This document shows positions 17,908 to 28,900 of a DNA stretch of 64,000 bases, piece by piece (positions within the stretch are counted from its first letter, which is position 1; each line of letters starts with the position of its first letter). The stretch comes from an uncultured Duncaniella sp. (GTDB lineage Bacteria; Bacteroidota; Bacteroidia; Bacteroidales; Muribaculaceae), in assembly GCA_910586305.1 (NCBI GenBank), contig CAJUGS010000003.1, forward strand, positions 42,897 to 106,896. The letters are read 5' to 3'. The position numbers and the translations under genes were made by a program. Under the pieces are notes generated by a model, which was given only the letters and a program-made list of their open reading frames with translations, was not told the DNA's origin and did no database searches.

Positions 17908-19461
17908 TTATGTGAGGCCACTCACTATGATGGCCTTTGATGGAAGTGACGGACACACAAATTGGCAGGATCCGCATCCGATGCAGCGCGAGGGGTCAAT
18001 TACCGGAGCAAGTCCGCGCGAGGCTATGTGACGGTTGGACATTGTGATTGCTTCGGGCTTGCAGGCTTCGGCACATTTGCCACAGGTCTCGTTTTTGGTG
18101 AACGAGGTGCACAGTGTGAGGTCAACTCTGGCAAGTCCGACCGGTGAGTGTAACTTTTCCTCTTTGGTGAGAGGGTGGAGCGCTCCGGTGGGGCAGAGGT
18201 TGGTGCAGCGGGTACAACCTAAGGCACACCGTGCGCGGTCGTAGTCCTTGACGGGATGGAGTAATCTGAGAAGTCCATATTCCGTAGTGGACGGGCGAAG
18301 GACACCTGTCATGCAGTGGGATATGCAAAGCCCGCATCCTGTGCAGCGGTCGAGAAACTCCTTGCGGTCAAATACACCGGGAGGAGTTACGGCTACAGGT
18401 ACTTCGGATGGTTGTTGTCCGTTAAATATTCCTCCGGCCAGGCGGGACATTTTCTTTGTCTTGGCCACAAGAGGAGAAGCTGCCACAACGAGTCCTGTGG
18501 CAAGGAAGGCTCTACGGTCGAGCACGAGTTTACTGCCGGGTGATGCATCGACACGTCCTCCTCCATATCCAGCTGTGGTGCTCCCGGCGAGCGAGTCGCT
18601 GTCTGTCCTCATCATCATTGGGATGGATAGCTGATGGCGGTTGGTCGTGTAGTGGATTGCATCGTTGGGGCACACTGTAAGGCAGTCGAAGCACACCACG
18701 CAGCGCGACATATCCACGACGTGGGAAGTGAGGTCGATACACTGTGACTTACATACGTGCTCGCAGTCGCGACACTGGATGCACTTGTCGGTGTTTATGT
18801 CGATATGGAATACCGAGTATTTCGATACATAGCCGAGTGTAGTCCCGACCGGACAGATTGTATTGCAAAATAAGCGCCCGCTGCGACTTGCTGTAAAAGC
18901 TATCAGTCCGAGTGTGACAACTGAGGTGGCTATGCCTGTGATAGATGCTGCGGCTATCTGTACAGGCTTGGATGAAAAAAAGTTAGAGATCCATAGCCAG
19001 GCCGGCTGGAGTATGTACACGCATCCGCGCGAATATATGCTGTAAGGGTCGAGGAATGTGACAACGACCGATATACCCAGTAGGATAGAGAGCAGTGTGA
19101 CTGTGAGGAAGAGGTTCCGCAGTCTTTGCGACGGCTCTCTGTAGTGGTAGAAACTCGATGGACGGCGACGGTGTCTCTTGCCTATACGTGGAAGACGCGC
19201 AAATATGTCCTGAAACGCACCAAGGGGGCATATGGTGGAGCAATAGATACGCCCGTATATGAGTGTCGCTATCAGTGTCACCACTACTGTGCCAACCGAG
19301 AAGGCCATTGCAGCAGGCAGAAACTGCACTTTGGCCAAGAAGCCTGCAAGACGTGGAATAGTCATTGCATGACTGACGATGACAGCCGTGAGGAGTGCTG
19401 TCACGACTGTTGCGACCGCTATACGGCTCCAGCGCAGTATGTGTGTTGAGTTCTTTGCCAT
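17908..19461 (-). CDS. Membrane-bound polyferredoxin (NapH/NapG-like, six ferredoxin-type motifs)
   Basis: The 517 residues contain four or more membrane segments (about 13-33, 49-71, 118-137, 165-190) and an unusual number of cysteine motifs. Two are NapH-type CxxxCP motifs (CSTICPLG at 74, CNTICPVG at 199). Two 4Fe-4S motifs follow at 227-241 and 254-264. A twin-arginine-like DRRAFLATG lies at 315-323. Four more C-rich clusters follow at 373-383, 412-423, 451-467 and 493-503. The order matches a NapH-like quinol-side protein fused to a NapG-like ferredoxin chain. It probably moves electrons between the quinone pool and an unknown acceptor; no terminal reductase gene lies nearby. Confidence 0.8.
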   Translation of the reverse strand: MAKNSTHILRWSRIAVATVVTALLTAVIVSHAMTIPRLAGFLAKVQFLPAAMAFSVGTVVVTLIATLIYGRIYCSTICPLGAFQDIFARLPRIGKRHRRRPSSFYHYREPSQRLRNLFLTVTLLSILLGISVVVTFLDPYSIYSRGCVYILQPAWLWISNFFSSKPVQIAAASITGIATSVVTLGLIAFTASRSGRLFCNTICPVGTTLGYVSKYSVFHIDINTDKCIQCRDCEHVCKSQCIDLTSHVVDMSRCVVCFDCLTVCPNDAIHYTTNRHQLSIPMMMRTDSDSLAGSTTAGYGGGRVDASPGSKLVLDRRAFLATGLVVAASPLVAKTKKMSRLAGGIFNGQQPSEVPVAVTPPGVFDRKEFLDRCTGCGLCISHCMTGVLRPSTTEYGLLRLLHPVKDYDRARCALGCTRCTNLCPTGALHPLTKEEKLHSPVGLARVDLTLCTSFTKNETCGKCAEACKPEAITMSNRHIASRGLAPVIDPSRCIGCGSCQFVCPSLPSKAIIVSGLT

Positions 19462-19469
19462 TTATGCCG

Positions 19470-19477
19470 CAAAGTTA
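19470..19477 (-). promoter_or_regulatory. -7 box of the polyferredoxin operon
   Basis: TAACTTTG on the minus strand, then C and the ATG at 19461 after 8 nt. No convincing -33 element. It predicts a leader of about 2-4 nt. Confidence 0.5.
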
Positions 19478-19516
19478 GCAATTTTTTTAGAGAAAAACGT
19501 GAGTCTCGAATCTCTA

Positions 19517-19984
19517 TTATTCTATTGTAGCGATGGCCTCGGCTGCTATTCCTTCGCCTCGTCCGGTAAATCCGAGTTTTTCGGTCGTGGTAGCCTTGAC
19601 AGACACGCATCCTGCATCGACTCCCAGGTCGGAAGCCACATTGTCAATCATCTGAGGTATATAGGCCAGGAGTTTGGGCCTTTGGGCTATTATGGTTATG
19701 TCGACGTTACCGACTTTGAATCCCTTCTCGGCAATGATTTCCACCACTCTGCGAAGAAGTCGGCGAGAGTCGGCTCCTTTGTAGGCTGGGTCTGTATCAG
19801 GAAAATGGTAGCCTATGTCGCGCATTGCGGCAGCACCGAGCAACGCGTCGGATAGGGCGTGAAGTGCCACATCGGCATCGCTGTGTCCGAGCAGCCCGAG
19901 TTCATAGGGTATTTTTACTCCGCAGAGCACAAGGTCGCGTCCCTCTGCAAGACGGTGTACGTCATATCCGATTCCGCATCTCAT
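19517..19984 (-). CDS. ispF: 2-C-methyl-D-erythritol 2,4-cyclodiphosphate synthase
   Basis: Fifth step of the MEP isoprenoid pathway: CDP-ME-2-phosphate to ME-cPP plus CMP. The 155 residues include metal ligands Asp8 and His10 (GYDVHRL) and His42 in GHSDADVALHALSDALLGA. The TTTEKLGFTGRGEGI C-terminus is typical. It starts 17 nt after the porV stop, so it is probably the second gene of a porV-ispF transcript. Confidence 0.97.
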   Translation of the reverse strand: MRCGIGYDVHRLAEGRDLVLCGVKIPYELGLLGHSDADVALHALSDALLGAAAMRDIGYHFPDTDPAYKGADSRRLLRRVVEIIAEKGFKVGNVDITIIAQRPKLLAYIPQMIDNVASDLGVDAGCVSVKATTTEKLGFTGRGEGIAAEAIATIE

Positions 19985-20001
19985 ATCAAAAATATGTTGT
20001 T

Positions 20002-21207
20002 TTATTTTTTGCCGAAGATTTCTTTGAGTCCGTCCATGTCGAAAGTGAGGGTGAAGCGCAGTGTTTGGTCGAGAGGGGAGGTCTGTGCTGTAGCGAGCAT
20101 ATAGGAGGCGTCCAGGCGCAGCACGTTGAGAGCAAATCCGGCTCCAAGTCCGAAGTACTGAAGGTTGCCCTTTGATGGGTGCTGGTAGTAGTAGCCAGCG
20201 CGTAGGAAGAACTGTTGGTTGTAGTTGTACTCAGCTCCGAGCGAGAATGAGATCTCCTTGAATTCTTCCGACATACCTCCGGGCGCGTCGCCGAATGACT
20301 TGAATATACCCTTGATGGACGACATATTCTGCCAGTCCTCGTAGGCTTTGACGTAGGCTATCTCTCCGTCGGTGCCGTCTTCGAAGTCATCGCGACGTGG
20401 CATGGTGGGCACGAGGAGCTTGTTGAGGTCAAGGTTGAGCGAGAGGTTGTGGTAATCGGCGAGGGGAAAGGTGAACGATGTACCAAGACGAAGGTTAGTT
20501 GGTAGGAATGCCGGATTATCGCCGTGGTTGAAGTTGACTTTAGATCCTATATTGGAGATGTCAAATCCCCACGACCACTGGCATTCGTTGCGACCGATGA
20601 TGGGGTAAGTTGTGTAGTAGCCTGAAATATCAGCCGAGAAAGCTGATGCTCCTGTAGACTGGTCGCCGGCGTAGCTCTCTGAAAAACCGAGGTCCGAGTA
20701 TATGTAGCGGAATACCACGCCCATGGAGAATTTTTCGGACAGTTTGCGCGAGTAGCCCACGTCAAACGACATTTCGTAGGGGTTGAGCGAGGTGCCTCCT
20801 TCGCCTGAGCTCTGATTGTCCATGCTAACTTCGCCGAGAGAGAAGTAGCGTAGTGAGGCCGAGACGGCTTGATTGTCGTCTTGGCCGAGTTTCCAGTATC
20901 CGGAAAGATTGGCAAGGAAAATGTCATTGACGAGTTTGCGGAGCCACGGGGTGTAGCTAATACCTACGCCTCCGCTGCTATAGGCGAACGCGTACTTTGA
21001 CGGATTCCAGAACTGGCTGTTTACGTCGGGGTCGGTGGCTGCGCCGAGGTCGCCCATAGATGCGCCACGCGCGTCGGGAGCTATGCCGAGCGATGTGACA
21101 CCGGTCTGAATGGGGTTGAAGTCGTTTTTTCCATCGGCGAGGGCTGCAGGTGCGGCACACACTCCGGATATAGCGACGGGGAGCAGTATCTTGGCTGAAA
21201 GATTCAT
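20002..21207 (-). CDS. porV: Type IX secretion outer-membrane protein PorV
   Basis: An FadL-like barrel that in T9SS organisms shuttles cargo from the SprA translocon to the cell-surface attachment complex. The 401 residues have a signal peptide (to about ALA, residue 24). The conserved opening is GVTSLGIAPDARGASMGDLG, then NSQFWNPSKYAF, followed by alternating barrel strands. SprA is encoded 1.8 kb away on the same strand, which strengthens the assignment. An 8-bp inverted repeat sits 13 nt before the start. Confidence 0.92.
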   Translation of the reverse strand: MNLSAKILLPVAISGVCAAPAALADGKNDFNPIQTGVTSLGIAPDARGASMGDLGAATDPDVNSQFWNPSKYAFAYSSGGVGISYTPWLRKLVNDIFLANLSGYWKLGQDDNQAVSASLRYFSLGEVSMDNQSSGEGGTSLNPYEMSFDVGYSRKLSEKFSMGVVFRYIYSDLGFSESYAGDQSTGASAFSADISGYYTTYPIIGRNECQWSWGFDISNIGSKVNFNHGDNPAFLPTNLRLGTSFTFPLADYHNLSLNLDLNKLLVPTMPRRDDFEDGTDGEIAYVKAYEDWQNMSSIKGIFKSFGDAPGGMSEEFKEISFSLGAEYNYNQQFFLRAGYYYQHPSKGNLQYFGLGAGFALNVLRLDASYMLATAQTSPLDQTLRFTLTFDMDGLKEIFGKK

Positions 21208-21219
21208 CTGTAGGACTGG

Positions 21220-21241
21220 ATAATGTGGTTTTACACATTAT
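21220..21241. repeat. 8-bp inverted repeat just upstream of porV
   Basis: ATAATGTG (21220-21227) and CACATTAT (21234-21241) around a 6-nt spacer. It lies between the rlmD terminator and the porV ATG, so it could be an operator or a leader hairpin. No TAnnTTTG box was found for porV. Confidence 0.5.
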
Positions 21242-21251
21242 TATAACTCAA

Positions 21252-21295
21252 CTTTCCCTCATTTATTGCCCGAATAGGGCGAAAATGAGGGAAAG
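21252..21295 (-). terminator. Terminator after rlmD
   Basis: CTTTCCCTCATTT and AAATGAGGGAAAG form the outer stem, with an inner GCCC/GGGC. It lies between the rlmD stop and porV. It is symmetric enough to act in both directions. Confidence 0.7.
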
Positions 21296-21310
21296 CTGTG
21301 TTTTCGGGTG

Positions 21311-22720
21311 TTATCTTCTGGTGAGGAGCACCACGTTTTCCACGTGTTGTGTGTGGGGGAACATATCCACCGGCTGGACGGCGCGGATGTCATATTTCTC
21401 ATGAAGGAGAGCAAGATCGCGCGCCTGTGTGGCGGGATTGCAGCTCACGTAGACTATTCTGCCGGGGGCTGCTTCGAGTATTACCTTTACCACATCCTCG
21501 TGCATTCCTGCTCTCGGAGGGTCTACAATCATCACATCGGGTCGACCGTGGCAGGCTATAAACTCGGCGTTGAGCACGTCTTTCATATCACCGGCATAGA
21601 AATCGGTGTTGTCCAGTCCGTTGGCTGCGGCGTTGACCTTCGCGTCCTCGATTGCTTCGGGGACATATTCGATGCCCACCACCTTGCGTGCTCCGCGAGC
21701 TATGAAGCAGGCTATGGTGCCAGTGCCGGTGTAGAGGTCATAGACTAACTCGTCGCCCTTAAGCGATGCAAAGTCACGCGCCACGCTGTAAAGGCGGTAG
21801 GCCTGGCGGGAGTTGGTCTGATAGAATGATTTCGGGCCCACGCGGAAGCGGAGTCCCTCCATCTCTTCCTCTATGTATGGTTTGCCACGGTAGAGCACGG
21901 GGTCAAGGTCGTTCATGGAGTCGTTGAGCTTGGTGTTGACCACGTAGAAGAGCGAGGTGATCTGTGGGAATTCAGCCGCTATTGCACTCATGAGGCTCTC
22001 GATTTTGTCGGGGTCGTTTTCGCCTACTGACATAACCACCATGACCTCTCCTGTATCGGCAATACGTATCATGAGTGTGCGCAGGAATCCGTGGTTGGCA
22101 CGGATGTCGTAAAACTCATAGTTGAGCTCTTTGCCAAGATTTTTGATGAAAGTGCGTATGCGGTTGCCAAGATCGTTTTGGAGGTGGCATTTGTTAATGT
22201 CGAGCACTTTGTCGAAGCCTCCGGGTATATGGAAACCTGCCGCACGGCGGTCGGGGAACTCTTCTCCGCTGCGCAGCTGGTCAAATGTGAGCCACATTTT
22301 GGAGGAGAAGGTATATTCCATCTTGTTACGGTATTCCCACACATTTTCCGAACCGATTATTGGGGTCAGTTCAGGGAATGGGACTTTTGCTATTCTCTCG
22401 AGTGCGTCCTGCACCTGTTTTTGTTTGCATTGCAGCTGGAAATCGTAGGGGAGGTGCTGCCAGCGGCATCCGCCACACACTGTGAAGTGCTCGCAGCGAG
22501 GTGTCTCTCTGTGGGGCGATGGGACGACGAGTCTTTCGATGTGCCCCTCGGCATAGTTGCGTTTCTTTTTATCTAGTTTTACGTCGGCCACGTCTCCTGG
22601 CGCACCGAAGGGGATGAACACTACCATCTCGTCGACTCGTGCAAGGGCGTTGCCCTCGGCAGCCACGTCGGTTATCTCCACGTTTTCCAGCACCGGAAGT
22701 TCTTTCTTCTTTCTACCCAT
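21311..22720 (-). CDS. rlmD: 23S rRNA (uracil-C5)-methyltransferase, RlmD/RumA family
   Basis: SAM-dependent methylation of a uridine in 23S rRNA (U1939 in E. coli). The 469 residues begin with a TRAM domain (residues about 8-65). Iron-sulfur ligands C76, C82 and C85 (CEHFTVCGGC) have the RlmD spacing. A Rossmann methyltransferase core follows (LVYDLYTGTGTIACFIA). The catalytic Cys427 is in YVSCNPATQARDL. The exact uridine methylated cannot be told from sequence, because Bacteroidetes members also resemble RlmCD. Confidence 0.93.
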   Translation of the reverse strand: MGRKKKELPVLENVEITDVAAEGNALARVDEMVVFIPFGAPGDVADVKLDKKKRNYAEGHIERLVVPSPHRETPRCEHFTVCGGCRWQHLPYDFQLQCKQKQVQDALERIAKVPFPELTPIIGSENVWEYRNKMEYTFSSKMWLTFDQLRSGEEFPDRRAAGFHIPGGFDKVLDINKCHLQNDLGNRIRTFIKNLGKELNYEFYDIRANHGFLRTLMIRIADTGEVMVVMSVGENDPDKIESLMSAIAAEFPQITSLFYVVNTKLNDSMNDLDPVLYRGKPYIEEEMEGLRFRVGPKSFYQTNSRQAYRLYSVARDFASLKGDELVYDLYTGTGTIACFIARGARKVVGIEYVPEAIEDAKVNAAANGLDNTDFYAGDMKDVLNAEFIACHGRPDVMIVDPPRAGMHEDVVKVILEAAPGRIVYVSCNPATQARDLALLHEKYDIRAVQPVDMFPHTQHVENVVLLTRR

Positions 22721-22849
22721 TGTTAAGTGTCATTGCAAGTGTAATACCAGACCGTTCACACAAAAATTTCGCCGGCTGTGACCGTTTGAGCCAAGAGCCG
22801 ACGAGATGGATTCTATATGATAGGTCAGGTTATTTTTATATTTTGACAG

Positions 22850-22880
22850 CAAAAATATTGAAATTCTGAAGAACCGCAAC
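22850..22880 (-). promoter_or_regulatory. Promoter of rlmD
   Basis: Minus strand: GTTG (22880-22877), 19-nt spacer, TATTTTTG (22857-22850), then C. The leader is about 125 nt. The 22721-22992 gap otherwise holds nothing I recognise; no clear sprA terminator is visible. Confidence 0.65.
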
Positions 22881-22992
22881 GTGGCGTTAATGTTTTTTTA
22901 GAATTATTGACATTATTATGCGATTGTTTGCATTCTCGAATATCTCTTTTATCCGAGACGTGGGAAAACGCGAAAACCATGTTCGCCTCTGT

Positions 22993-25900
22993 CTATCGTG
23001 CAAGTGAGAGATTGATGTTGAAGCCAAAGGCTGTACTGGTGGTGGGATATGATGTCGATGAGACTATCGGGGTATTGATCTGATGGTCGAAGAATGCCCC
23101 GAGTGTGAGACGGCGCGACATGATGTAGCTGGCCGAAAGATTTAGATTGAATGTGCGTGTGCCTGATGTGGCCTGTGTGTATGCAGTCTCGATGCGACGG
23201 ATGAGTGCCTGTGTCTCAGCAAAAGAGAAGTCGCCGTTGACAGTGAGGTCGTTGGATATCCCACGTCCCGAACCTTTCATCTTGAGCACGGTGTTGAAGC
23301 CCGTAATCTTATAGCCAAGTCCCACCGTTATGCCGCGCTGGTTGGCCTCTACGACCTGTCCGGCCGAGGTGTTTAGGGTGAGGGTGCGCGAATCGCGGTA
23401 TTCTGCTGAGAGTGTCATGTCGTTTTTAAGTGTGACGGCAGCACCGATGAGGGGAGCGAATTTCTCGGTAATGGCAACGGATGATATGTTGAAGGGGGAG
23501 GAGGGTACAGGATTGCCGGTGAGCTCGTCGATGGTGAATCCCATATCGGCCCCGGTAGCTCCCGGAGCAGCGGTCCATCCGAGGAATGAGGAGTAGGAAC
23601 CCACGCTGTAGGTGCATTGGTAGGCGTGGTTTAGGGTGAAAGTTTTGAAAATATTGCGCAGGTTGCCAAGATATATGAGGCCGTCGTAGGTGACGCGCCA
23701 GTTGGGGAGCGCGGCAGAGAAGGATGGGAAGGGGGTGAGATACTGGCTGTGTGGATCGGTGCCGGTATAGGCGGCAATAAAAGCCGGTATGAGTACGTCA
23801 GACGATGTGGGGCTGACGGTGCCAACTTCCGGATTGAACGGGTGTCCTGCGTTTATGTTGCCGCTCATCATGCCGCCTTCGGGGTAGGTGGTGGAGGCGT
23901 ATGAGTTTTCGATTCGTGATGCAATGACGGGAATGTTGGACAGGAATGTGTTGAACGCTTCTGAGCGGTAGCCGTTGTCGGCCTTAAAGTGTTTTAGCGC
24001 TGTTTTGAGAGCCACGTGGGTCTTGGTGTACGAGCCGGCCAGGGTGGTGGGCATATTCTCATACATGAACTGCGTGGAGCGTGTACGGTTGTCTGTGCGG
24101 TTGGTTGTGAGTACGATCTTCAGTCCTTTTACAGGCTCGACAGTAAGTTCGAGATTAAGTTCGCGTGTACGGGCAAATACGGCGGGCGATGTCTGTCCGT
24201 CGTCGGTAATGAGCCATCCGCGTTTTAGAGCCTTGTCTACATAATCTTCCCCTGCGAATCCGAAAGCGAAGTCAAGGCCGGGCGACATAGGGCCTCCGTC
24301 GCCGGTGCTTTGGCCAAAGATGTCGCCGATACCCGGTCGGAAGAGCGGCAGTGAGAGTGAGCGTGTGTCGCGGAAGCGGGCAGATGCACTGCGTGGCGAC
24401 ATGAGCAGGCGTGCGCCGTATTCGGCCACTTCCCGCCAGAAGCCTTTGTGCTCCTTGAGTATCTCCTCGATGGTGAATTTGAGGTTCTCGGTGCCCTTGG
24501 TTGTGATTTCGACGCTGTTGGGGTCGATGACACGGTGTGTCACCCTGAATGGTTTGTTGTCTGCGGCGGTGACAGCCACGACACGCACTTTCTTGTTGCG
24601 TAGATTGTGCTTTATTGTGATAGTGGTGTCTGGTTTGAGGGAGAATGTTCGCTCATATTTCTTTGCTTTGCGCTCGGTGAGACGCGCCTTCTTGGCCTGG
24701 AAGCGCTGGTTGACAGCTTTGGTGAACGACCATTTGTTGTAGAGTGTCTCGAAGTTAATGCGCCCGTCGGCATTTACAGCGGCCTGGTTCGCTATCGAGT
24801 TGCCCATGGATATGCCGTCGACTTCAGCTCCGCGGTCCCAACGATAGGTGGAGTTGTATGAGAAGTTGGCTGTGAGCCAGTCAAGGACGGGAATGCGGCT
24901 GAAGGGTGCGCGATAGTTGACCACAAAGCTCTGATTGTAGCTCCACGGTGTGCCGAGGCTGAGGATACTCTGCATCACGGTATCCTTCCATTCTTTGTAT
25001 TTGTCGGGGAAGAGTTTTCGGTTGACAGCTCCCATGGTCTCCTCTATACGGGCGGAGGTGTTGGAGTTGAAGGTCATGGAGAGTGTCTTTGTGAAGTTCC
25101 ATGAGAGGGAGAACTGTCGGTCCCAGATGAAGTTTTTGCTTACCGACACGGGAAGTTTAAAGTCTACGTCTGTCTCCGAGCGGGTCTGCATCTCGTAGTA
25201 GTAGCGTGAGATGGTGGTGAGAAACGATATGTTGGTCGGCATATAGTTGAACTGCCACTCTTTGAGGAAACGGGCGTTTTTCGACTTGCTTTTGAGCGAG
25301 GCGAAAGGTTTCCATCCCTTGTTGTAGGGTGTATATGAGTATTGGAACGAGCCTCGGTAGTCATCGGTATTCTCATACTCGGTGGTGGGGTCGCTCTTTG
25401 ACTGCTTGTTGAATGAGAAATTAAGCGTGAAGTTGGCGGGATCCCAAGGTTTTGGGGTCTTGGATTTCACATCAAACTTCAGCCCTGAAATGGAGAAACT
25501 GCGTACGGTAGAGTGTTCGACAGCATAGTTGAGGATGGAGTCTTTCTGTGCCTTGGTGACACAGGCATCGATAGCATCTTTCAGCTCCACGTCCTGGTCG
25601 AGCGGGTTGTACTTGGGTGTGGTTTTTCCCTTGGATACTGAATAGTAGATGGGAGCACGCAGTTTGGCCCCCTCGGGCAGGAAACGGCCGGCATCTACTT
25701 GCATCGCAAAGTTATATTGCTCATAGTCGTCCATACGGCGGGCATTGAGAGGCTGGTCCACTGATCCGAATCCGGCAGTCTCGATATGGGCTCCGAGATT
25801 GAGTGTGGCGATGTCAGATACCCCCATATTGAGGTTGCCTTTGGCAGCCCATCCGCCCTCGTTGTTGAAATCGGTCACTTTCAGTTCGTTGAGCCATACT

Positions 25901-28900
25901 GTACCGTCTTTAACGGTTGGGGCGTTGTTGCGCACTCCGATGAGCATGACGCGGATGTCGCCGAGCGACGGATTTCCTTTGACTGTGATGCGGTTTCGCT
26001 CATTCTCGGGGTCGCGCGAAGTGTAGGGAGTGGCAAATCCCACTCCTGGTTCGTTCTCGTTCTTAGCGCGGTTGCGTTCTTTCTTCAGATTGACAAGTGT
26101 CTGTAGGTCGAAGTTGAGGTAGTTGTCTTCTGGCCACACAATGCGACGGTCGGCCGGGCTGTCGTCGTAATGGTCGGCGGGAGTCAGCTGGAGCGGTACC
26201 TCGTATTCGTAGTAGTTGTTTTTTACATCTGAACCAAGGCGGATGAACACAGCCAGCTCTCCGCTCTTTAGACCGGTGAGATCATCTATGAGTTTCTCGG
26301 CGTGCACCCACATCTGCATCCTCTTGTAGTTGCGCAGGTCAAGAAGTGTGTTTTTATACACACCGCGTCCGTCGCCTGGCTGCAGGCCTGTGAGTTTGAG
26401 CGACATCGACTGCTCGTTGAGTTGTACAATCTGGCTTTGTCCAGGGTCGCTGATACGGTTTACTCCCGGGGGCAGTACGTAGTTGACGGGCTGGCGGTTG
26501 GAGTTCTCTTCAATATTTACCACCGAGATGTCGAGTTTGCCCTCGGCAGGTGAGTCTCCGCGCGAGTTGAGATTGAATTCATAGGGACGCCATTCGCCTT
26601 TGACGAGTTCCAAGGTGGCAAAACGCAGGTGTGTTGTTGCTTTGAATCCGGTCATGAACATTCTGGCAAAGCGAATGGTGGAGAAGTCGGTGATATTGCC
26701 CACCACCTTCTCATAGTCGCTCAAGGGTATCTTGAACTGATACCACACCACTTCCTGTGTTGTGCCGTCAGTGTTGGGTACTATACTTACCTGCTTGTCG
26801 GTTATATAGTTTTTGCCAACTTCGAGGTCTTCGGGGCGTATGGATATGCGATACTGGAAGTAGCGTTCATACTCGTTGAGAGTGTTGTCCTGGTTGATGT
26901 CCTCCACATCAGGAAGAGATCGTGATGACTGGTAAAGCGCATCGGGAGCGTCTTCGGGCGAAAGCGAATTGCCTTCCACTCCATTGTAGCGTTTGTAGCG
27001 CTCCAACACTCCGAGTTTCTCCTCGTCATAGTCATATCCGCGGAAGAAGTGGTAGTTGTCACCTGCCGGGTCGTTGAACGGGGAGAAGCGGTCGGACTGC
27101 ATACGTTCGATGGCCGAGGGGGAGAGTTTGGCACGCAGGCGGTCAAGATAATCACGGTAGGAATGAAAGTTGAACTCGTCGTCGTTGGGCAGTCCGTCGA
27201 GTCCCACATCCTGGAGGATACGCGCACCAGAATTGTTGTCAAATGCGTAGGTGAGTGAGTTCTGTTTCGACACGCGTCCCCACACGGTTTCCTCGAGAAA
27301 GCTGGTGTCACCGTCAACCGGCATTCCGTTTTCGTAGCTCTTCAGTCCGTCCTTCAGAATGTCCTCCGATACTTCCCCGAAGTTGAGGTACAGGTCACCA
27401 CCCGATAAATTGTCATTGTCGGGGTCAAGGAAGGGCGAAAGCATCCAGAACTGCACATACTCGATGTTGGATGCATCGAAGTTGGTATTGTCCATCTTCC
27501 TCATAATTCCGCCCCATCGTCTTTCGGGATTCAGGAGGTTGCCCTGGTCGTCGATATCGGTGGCATCGAGATTGTAGGGACCTCGTTCGGTGGGATAGAA
27601 GGATAGATTGAGTGTCTGTATGATGTTGCTCTCACCATAGTTCTGCTGGCGTCCGGGAAATACCTCGCGAAGTGTTATTTCTCGTACATATGGGTTGTTG
27701 AGCTGCTTGACATCGCTTTTGATGTAGCCCGGACACATGGAAGAGTTGCGGGCTGTGAACATTCGGTCGATGGTGTACCAGTTGAGTAACGCTCTGTTTT
27801 TTCCGTAGTCTACGTTGTTGCTTAAGGCTGCCTCGGGAAACAGCGCGGAGCCTGAAGGATCGTAGGGGGTGGATGCGAGAAACCATGCATAGGGTGAGCG
27901 TAGGTCTATGCCGGTTTGTGCCGATTCGAAGTCGTCGATGTAGCTCGAGCCTTTGTTGGACCCGCTTTTCTGGGCGTGGGGTATGAGCTGGGCAAACTCG
28001 GCCTGTAGGCTCAGTGTAGATGGGGCGGTGGCGTTGACCGTAGGTATCTTGTTGAGAAGATTGGTAAGCCACATGAACTGGGTGTTGTACTGAGCGTTGA
28101 GACCCCAGATGGTGTTGTTGACCACCTCGTCGCCTATATTGACCTTTTCGGTGAGGGCCTTTTCTGAGAAATGCATCACAGTCGCTCCGATGTTGAAGTC
28201 CTTGTTGAAACGGTAGCTCAGGTCGAGTCCGAGAAGGGTCTTGCGCTGTGTGGAGAAGAGCGACTGATTCTCAAGACTGACATTAATGCTCTGACCTGAG
28301 TCGATGATGCTCTGGTTGGTGATAGTGACTATGCCCATTGCATAGTCTACGGTATAGTCTGAGTTCTCGGTGAGTACGACTCCTCCAGCTGTAACAACCA
28401 CCGAGCCACGGGGTACATTCATGGCGTTGAGGCGAATCTGTGAGCCATTGGAGGCCTGGTACTGGCCCGTAAGCATGAATTTGTTCTTGTCGGCAAATTG
28501 TCGGGCCACGATGAGCGTCGAGTCATATAGCTCCTGGTAGACATATTGCGATGCAAGTGCCGGATCGCCAATCTTTTCGGCCAGGTGGGTACCGAATGGC
28601 TCGACAACGGGGAATATCACTTTGCCCTGTGAGGATATAATCGTATATCCTTCAATGAAGTCAAAGAAGCCGTCGGGGTTTGACGCCTCGTTGGAATCGA
28701 TGCGGTCGAGATTCATCACCTGGAGCAGCGGCTGGTTGGATATGGCCGGAACTGGCAGATAGTTGATTTCAGTACCAGTGGTGTCGCTCAGGTATTTTAT
28801 GTTGAGCCGGAAATTTTGTTTCTGTACCTGGTAGGCGCCGAGCGAGTAGACGTTTTTCATCATAAGGTCCCACATCGGCATCTTCGGGTCGATGGTGGTG

